DNA from: Henriciella sp. AS95 | Lineage (GTDB): Bacteria > Pseudomonadota > Alphaproteobacteria > Caulobacterales > Hyphomonadaceae | Assembly: GCF_038900055.1 (NCBI RefSeq) | Contig: NZ_JBBMQM010000001.1 | Span: 2,728,001-2,792,000, forward strand | Direction: 5' to 3' | DNA: 64,000 nucleotides | Shown: in pieces, positions 59,566 to 64,000 of the stretch | Layout: every line of letters starts with the position of its first letter | How positions within the stretch are numbered: the first letter of the stretch is position 1 | Notes under the pieces: model-generated | Told to the model about the DNA's origin: nothing | What the model saw: only the letters and a program-made list of their open reading frames with translations | The model's database searches: none | Translations under genes and position numbers: made by a program

Positions 59566-61034
59566 TGGCCCGGTTCTCCCTCCTCTCCAAAGCGCAGAAA
59601 TCCCTTCAGGAAGACGACCAGACGATTGAAGAGGCGATCGAAGCGCTTGATGCTGATACGGCTCCGGCGCCGACACCGGCCTTTCCCGCCGATGATGCGG
59701 AAGACGTGAATGACATCCCGACAGACGAGTCCGAAGACGAAGCTCCATCCTTTGATCTGCTCGATGCCAAATTGCGGGTTCACAACAAGCTGATCGACGA
59801 ACTCGACCTCTCCATGCTCGACAAGCTGGACGAGGACGAGATGAAGAAGCAGGTTCGCCGGCTCGTTTCTGAAATCGTCCGCGATGAACGCATCCCGATG
59901 AACCAGGCTGAAGTCGCGACCTTCGCTGAATCCGTCTATCACGAGATGACGGGTCTGGGTCCGCTAGAGCCTCTGCTGGAAGACCCCTCGATCTCCGACA
60001 TCCTGATCAATGGCTACAATCAGGTCTATGTCGAACGCCGGGGGGAGCTGGAACTCTCGACCGCCAAGTTCCGCGACAATGCCCACCTTCGCCGCATCGT
60101 CTCACGCATTGTGTCCGCCGTCGGCCGCCGCGTTGACGAAAGCCAGCCGCTGGTCGATGCCCGCTTGCTTGATGGGTCGCGTGTCAACGCCGCCGTCGAG
60201 CCGGTCGCGATTGATGGCCCCCTGGTTTCAATCCGGAAGTTCTCGAAGAAGCCGCTAACGCTCGACAAACTGATTGAATTCAAGGCAATGCCAAAGGAAG
60301 TTGCCGAATTCCTTCATGGCGCCGTCAAGTGCCGCGTCACCGCGATCATCTCTGGCGGTACAGGCTCTGGTAAGACGACACTTCTGAACGCCCTCTCCAA
60401 GGCTATCAGCCATAAAGAACGTCTCATCACCATCGAGGATGCCGCCGAACTTCAGCTCCAGCAGCCGCATGTCGCCCGCATGGAAACCCGCCCTCCGAAC
60501 CTCGAAGGCAAGGGCGAGATTCGCCAGCGCGAGCTGGTAAAGAACGCCCTGCGGATGCGCCCCGACCGCGTCATCCTCGGCGAGGTGCGGTCCGAAGAAG
60601 CCTTCGACATGCTTCAGGCCATGAACACCGGTCACGAAGGCTCTATGGCGACAATCCACGCCAACAATCCGCGCGAAGCCATCAGCCGTCTCGAACAGAT
60701 GGTCGCCATGGGCGGTCTGCGCATCTCATCCGAAGCGGTTCGCGGCCAGATCGCATCGGCCATCGGCATCATCATCCAGGCCCAGCGCCTGTCGGACGGC
60801 TCCCGCCGCATCACGCACGTCACCGAGGTAACCGGCATGGAAGGCGAGATCATCCAGATGCAGGACATCTTCACCTTCAATCGCCTGCGCACCGAAGAAG
60901 ACGGCACGGTCGTTGGCGAATTTCGCGCGTCGGGCTTGCGTCCGAAATGCCTCGACGAAATGCAGCGCCGGGGCGTTCACCTGCCGCTTGAATATTTCGA
61001 CCCTTCCGAGCCGATGATGACGGTGCCGAAGTAA
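59565..61034 (+). CDS. cpaF: Flp pilus assembly ATPase CpaF/TadA
   Basis: A 489-residue secretion ATPase that powers pilus assembly. The Walker A GGTGSGKT is at 264-271. The Asp box is [18 protein letters not shown], Walker [20 protein letters not shown], and the His box [17 protein letters not shown], all as in VirB11/PilT-type ATPases. The first 65 residues are an acidic, disordered extension. Length is typical of CpaF. It follows CpaE directly, and its stop is four bases before tadB. Confidence 0.95.
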   Translation: MARFSLLSKAQKSLQEDDQTIEEAIEALDADTAPAPTPAFPADDAEDVNDIPTDESEDEAPSFDLLDAKLRVHNKLIDELDLSMLDKLDEDEMKKQVRRLVSEIVRDERIPMNQAEVATFAESVYHEMTGLGPLEPLLEDPSISDILINGYNQVYVERRGELELSTAKFRDNAHLRRIVSRIVSAVGRRVDESQPLVDARLLDGSRVNAAVEPVAIDGPLVSIRKFSKKPLTLDKLIEFKAMPKEVAEFLHGAVKCRVTAIISGGTGSGKTTLLNALSKAISHKERLITIEDAAELQLQQPHVARMETRPPNLEGKGEIRQRELVKNALRMRPDRVILGEVRSEEAFDMLQAMNTGHEGSMATIHANNPREAISRLEQMVAMGGLRISSEAVRGQIASAIGIIIQAQRLSDGSRRITHVTEVTGMEGEIIQMQDIFTFNRLRTEEDGTVVGEFRASGLRPKCLDEMQRRGVHLPLEYFDPSEPMMTVPK

Positions 61035-61038
61035 ACGT

Positions 61039-61992
61039 ATGGATGTTTCGGCCGTCATATACGTGCTGGCATTTGCATCCGCCTTCATGGGAATGCAGGC
61101 GGCGTTGGGCTTTGGCAAGACAGCCCTCGCCAAAACGAAGATCAATCAGCGCCTGAAGGTCAAGGAAAGCCACGCCTCCGTCGCAGACCTCATTGTGGAG
61201 CTGCGCCGCCAGCGCGGCCTCGATCGGGACGGCAACCAGACCATGGCCGTTCGCTGGTTCAATGATCTCGTCACGCGGTCCGGTCTGACGTTTAACCCGC
61301 CTCAATGGGCCGCCATCGCAGCAGCGGTCGCCGTTGTATCGGCAGGGGCCAGTTTCTGGTTCATGCGCAGCTTTCTCGTCTCCGGCGGCGCTGCACTGGT
61401 GGCTGGTCTCGTGCTTCCAATTCTGTTCCTGAAGATGAAGGCCGGCGCGCGTGAGAAGTTATTGGGTGCGCAACTGCCGGACGCCTTGGAGATCATTGTC
61501 CGCAGCCTCGAAGCCGGACACCCGGTTCCGACAGCCGTCGCGCTCGTCGGTCGCGAGATGCCAGACCCGGTCGGGTCCGAATTCGGCCTCGCCGCCGACG
61601 AAATTTCCTACGGTTCAAGCCTGGAAGAAGCGGTGAAAAAGCTAGCGGAACGAACCCGCCAACCCGATGTGGAACTGTTCGCAGCTACCGTCCGCCTGCA
61701 AGCCAAGACCGGCGGCAACCTCGCAAGCCTTCTCAAGGTCAATGCCGCGACCGTGCGCGCGCGCCAGAAAATGCGCCTCAAGGTGAAGGCAGCCTCCTCC
61801 GAAGGGCGCGCTTCAGCGATGATCCTGACCTCGGCGCCATTCATCGTCCTGATCACGATGCACCTGCTGACACCGCATTTCTATGGCGAAGTGATCGACC
61901 AGAAGATCATCCAGTATGGTCTTGGCGGTTGTGTGCTGTGGATGGCCGTCGGCAATCTGGTGATGCGCAAAATGATCAACTTCAAGGTCTGA
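61039..61992 (+). CDS. tadB: Flp pilus assembly protein TadB
   Basis: A 317-residue membrane protein of the GspF/TadB type. The domain has LPDALEIIVRSLEAGHPVPTAVALVGREMPDP (split, about 152-183) and the region ELFAATVRLQAKTGGNLASLL, with helices at both ends (one N-terminal pair, two in the middle-to-C-terminal part). It forms the inner-membrane platform with TadC. It is preceded by four bases after cpaF and ends ten bases before tadC. Confidence 0.93.
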   Translation: MDVSAVIYVLAFASAFMGMQAALGFGKTALAKTKINQRLKVKESHASVADLIVELRRQRGLDRDGNQTMAVRWFNDLVTRSGLTFNPPQWAAIAAAVAVVSAGASFWFMRSFLVSGGAALVAGLVLPILFLKMKAGAREKLLGAQLPDALEIIVRSLEAGHPVPTAVALVGREMPDPVGSEFGLAADEISYGSSLEEAVKKLAERTRQPDVELFAATVRLQAKTGGNLASLLKVNAATVRARQKMRLKVKAASSEGRASAMILTSAPFIVLITMHLLTPHFYGEVIDQKIIQYGLGGCVLWMAVGNLVMRKMINFKV

Positions 61993-62002
61993 GGCGGTCG
62001 AG

Positions 62003-62947
62003 ATGGATCCCGAATTCATGACACAACAGACCACGGTCATCACCATCATCATGATCGTGATGGGGTCGGTCATGCTGGTCCTCGGCAGCACTGTATTCCG
62101 TTCCGTTCGCGACAAGAACCAGCTCAGCGACCGGCTGCGCGTAAATGGTGAGAAAAAGCCCAAGGCGCGCACATACCCGGCCCAGTCGCGCAACACACTG
62201 ATTGAGTCGATTGGTCGAAGGTTCAGCGATCCCAATTCGGAGGACCTGACCAAGCTGCGGCAACGGCTCATGCAGGCAGGCTTCTACTCCAAGTCGGCCC
62301 CGTTCCTCTTCATCGGCATCCGCTTTGTTGCGCTCTTTGTCCCGCAGATACTACTGCTTGCCACCTGGTCAATGTACGACCAGTACATGCCGCAATACGG
62401 TCTGCTCATGGCGTCGGTTGCGCTCGCTATCGTCAGCTTCGTCGCGCCCTCCTTCATTCTAGATAAGCGCATTTCAAAGCGAGAAGACCAGTACCGCGAA
62501 GGCTTTCCAGACATGATGGACCTGCTCGTCGCTTGCGTTGAGGCTGGCCTCAGCCTTGATGGCGCAGTCCAGCGCGTTGCAGAGGAACTCGTGCAAAGGT
62601 ACCCTAACCTCGCCGACCATCTGAAAATCATGAACCTCGAAACCCGGGCGGGCCGCGCGCGGACAGAAGCATGGAAGAACTTCGCCGATCGACTGGGACT
62701 GGACGAAGCCCGGGCGTTGTCCACGATGCTGAAACAGTCCGAGGAGCTCGGCACCAGCGTCGGCGAAACCCTTCGCGTCTTCGCGGGTGATATGCGAGAG
62801 AAGCGCATGCTATATGCGGAAGAAAAGGCGCTCGCCCTGCCCGCTAAGCTCGTCGTTCCGCTGATCCTGTTTGTGTTCCCGTCATTGCTGACCGTTCTGA
62901 TGCTGCCTGCTGCCGTCCGTATCGCAGACGTCATGTCGCAGATCTGA
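62003..62947 (+). CDS. tadC: Flp pilus assembly protein TadC
   Basis: A 314-residue platform protein similar in fold to TadB. Key phrases are FPDMMDLLVACVEAGLSLDGAVQRVAEEL (split, about 168-196), NLETRAGRARTEAWKNFADRLG, and LKQSEELGTSVGETLRVFAGDMREKRM. Flanking membrane helices include one at the N-terminus and a final LPAKLVVPLILFVFPSLLTVLML. It is the last visible gene of the plus-strand group; the usual tadD/tadE genes are not present downstream. Confidence 0.92.
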   Translation: MDPEFMTQQTTVITIIMIVMGSVMLVLGSTVFRSVRDKNQLSDRLRVNGEKKPKARTYPAQSRNTLIESIGRRFSDPNSEDLTKLRQRLMQAGFYSKSAPFLFIGIRFVALFVPQILLLATWSMYDQYMPQYGLLMASVALAIVSFVAPSFILDKRISKREDQYREGFPDMMDLLVACVEAGLSLDGAVQRVAEELVQRYPNLADHLKIMNLETRAGRARTEAWKNFADRLGLDEARALSTMLKQSEELGTSVGETLRVFAGDMREKRMLYAEEKALALPAKLVVPLILFVFPSLLTVLMLPAAVRIADVMSQI

Positions 62948-63030
62948 TCTCATTCTGCCCGAATTCATGCCGACCAGCATGCCGTGATGGGCTCAAGTCC
63001 GGCCCGCGTCTTGGCGGCCGATGAGCGCCT

Positions 63031-63927
63031 TTATTGCTCTGACGTTGGTACGGTGTGGCTCGACGTCTCGTCACCAAGAATGACCTCAACGGTCGACGAT
63101 GTCGAAGCGCGACGCGCGAGTGGCTTCGGCCCACTCGGTGCACGAACAACCGGTTTCGGCTTTTCATCCTTGCCAAGGCTGACGGCTTCGGCCTCGAGGA
63201 AGTCCTCATCGGCACTGCCGCGTAGCGCAAGCGACAGCTCTCCCAGTTCAATCGCGACGGATAGCTGCTGGGCTTGCTCAAGCGTAACGGCCAGGGTCGC
63301 CGTCTTGAAGACACTCGGCCGGTTTTCGACCATGTCGTCATTGAGGTCCACGCCCAGCACCTCAACGTTCTGCAGCAACACTTCCGCCATCGGCTGAACG
63401 ACGCCCTGCGAGGTTTTTTGCTGGTCCAGATAGGCTCGTCCGTCATCTGGACTGCGGTAAAGAATGACGTCCACCCGGTCGCCAGGCAGGACAAAACCGC
63501 CAACGCCTGACTGGTCATTGGTGCGGACGGAATAGGCTCGAAGCCCGGGTTTGATCTTCGCAGACAGAGATCCTCTCAGCCCTTCGGACAGGAGCATTTT
63601 CTCTGAAAGGATGTCGCCCGAGGCGAGTTCGATCAAGGTCAGACGACCCTCCGATTTATCCCGAAAAGCCTCCAGGTCAGAAACAGAACCGGGCGGAATT
63701 TCTGGAACAGGTCTGGAAACGACTTCGAACCAGTCTTCTTCCAGCCGCACGCCGCGTGGAATGTGTCGAACCGCGACAACAACGTCCTGTTTCTGCACTT
63801 CCGCCGGCGCATAGGAGATCGGCTCAGCCTCGTTCGAGGATGGCTGGATGAACACTTTTGCGCCAACGATTGCCGCCAGTCCGCATGCACCCGAAATAGC
63901 CATCGTCACAACAGGAGAAAGTTGCAT
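63031..63927 (-). CDS. cpaB: Flp pilus assembly protein CpaB/RcpC
   Basis: A 298-residue protein with an N-terminal signal/anchor helix (VVTMAISGACGLAAIVGAKVF), then an SAF-type domain: VVVAVRHIPRGVRLEEDWFE, and the CpaB core KPGLRAYSVRTNDQSGVGGFVLPGDRVDVILY (split, about 127-158). It assists the secretin CpaC. Classical loci place cpaB just before cpaC on the same strand; here it converges on tadC with an 83-base gap. A Pro/Lys/Arg tail and low-complexity Ser/Thr end close the protein. The upstream side runs to the window edge. Confidence 0.92.
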   Translation of the reverse strand: MQLSPVVTMAISGACGLAAIVGAKVFIQPSSNEAEPISYAPAEVQKQDVVVAVRHIPRGVRLEEDWFEVVSRPVPEIPPGSVSDLEAFRDKSEGRLTLIELASGDILSEKMLLSEGLRGSLSAKIKPGLRAYSVRTNDQSGVGGFVLPGDRVDVILYRSPDDGRAYLDQQKTSQGVVQPMAEVLLQNVEVLGVDLNDDMVENRPSVFKTATLAVTLEQAQQLSVAIELGELSLALRGSADEDFLEAEAVSLGKDEKPKPVVRAPSGPKPLARRASTSSTVEVILGDETSSHTVPTSEQ

Positions 63928-64000
63928 CCTGGTCGCCTTCTTAAACGTCTGCCGACGATACCCCTAGCGAAATGCCTTTAAGCCTATTGCAAGCGCGACC

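Overview
The window reads as a chromosomal segment of a GC-rich alphaproteobacterium, most probably a marine or aquatic member of the Caulobacterales/Hyphomonadales (Hyphomonas/Henriciella-like). The pointers are a MucR/Ros regulator, a DivJ/PleC-like histidine kinase, a DUF2336 protein, a tad/cpa pilus cluster, a tRNA-His of the alphaproteobacterial type (no G-1, U72, A73), and a candidate NepR-like gene behind an EcfG-type promoter. No phage, transposase, integrase, rRNA or CRISPR array is visible, and no intergenic gap exceeds about 300 bases.

Layout. 1-8.7 kb holds housekeeping and regulatory genes: a truncated carboxylesterase lipoprotein, ferredoxin-NADP reductase, a secreted rhodanese, a PRC-barrel protein, thymidine kinase, DUF1491, an orphan histidine kinase, SufE, a DnaA-domain-IV-like HTH protein, a PAS protein and a zinc-less MucR. 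8.9-16.8 kb is a ten-gene Mrp-type cation/proton antiporter operon on the minus strand. MrpA is split, there are three separate NuoL/M/N-type subunits, and one small extra membrane protein is included. 16.9-20.3 kb carries DUF2336, DoxX-like and MFS genes. 20.5-27.4 kb is a lipid cluster: enoyl-CoA hydratase, two tandem sterol-desaturase-family hydroxylases, an acyl-CoA synthetase, an unusual SnoaL-crotonase fusion and a MaoC hydratase. 27.5-31.3 kb has a triple-repeat secreted protein, MsrB and an oligopeptidase-B-like lipoprotein. 31.5-34.6 kb has an OmpA-type porin with a 26-proline linker, tRNA-His and an EthA-like Baeyer-Villiger monooxygenase. 34.7-41.2 kb is a complete tripartite RND efflux operon with a divergent TetR regulator.

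41.3-51.4 kb has ExoD, then a block bracketed by two paralogous TetR regulators. Inside are the NepR-like gene, a haem-c/PQQ lipoprotein dehydrogenase of the polyvinyl-alcohol-dehydrogenase type, a cytochrome c'-like lipoprotein, a HupE/UreJ membrane protein, a membrane-anchored periplasmic protein and two DUF6644-like membrane proteins. A DUF6152 protein and two related secreted proteins of unknown function face them. This is the best candidate for an uncharacterised system: a regulated periplasmic oxidation module with its own electron-transfer and membrane components.

51.7-56.8 kb encodes ectoine catabolism (DoeB2-like, DoeD, DoeA, DoeC), converting ectoine to aspartate. 57.0-63.9 kb is a tad/cpa Flp-pilus cluster (CpaC, CpaE/TadZ, CpaF/TadA, TadB, TadC), with CpaB convergent on the other strand and neither pilin nor prepilin peptidase in the window. 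All family assignments rest on reading motifs by eye; no database search was run.
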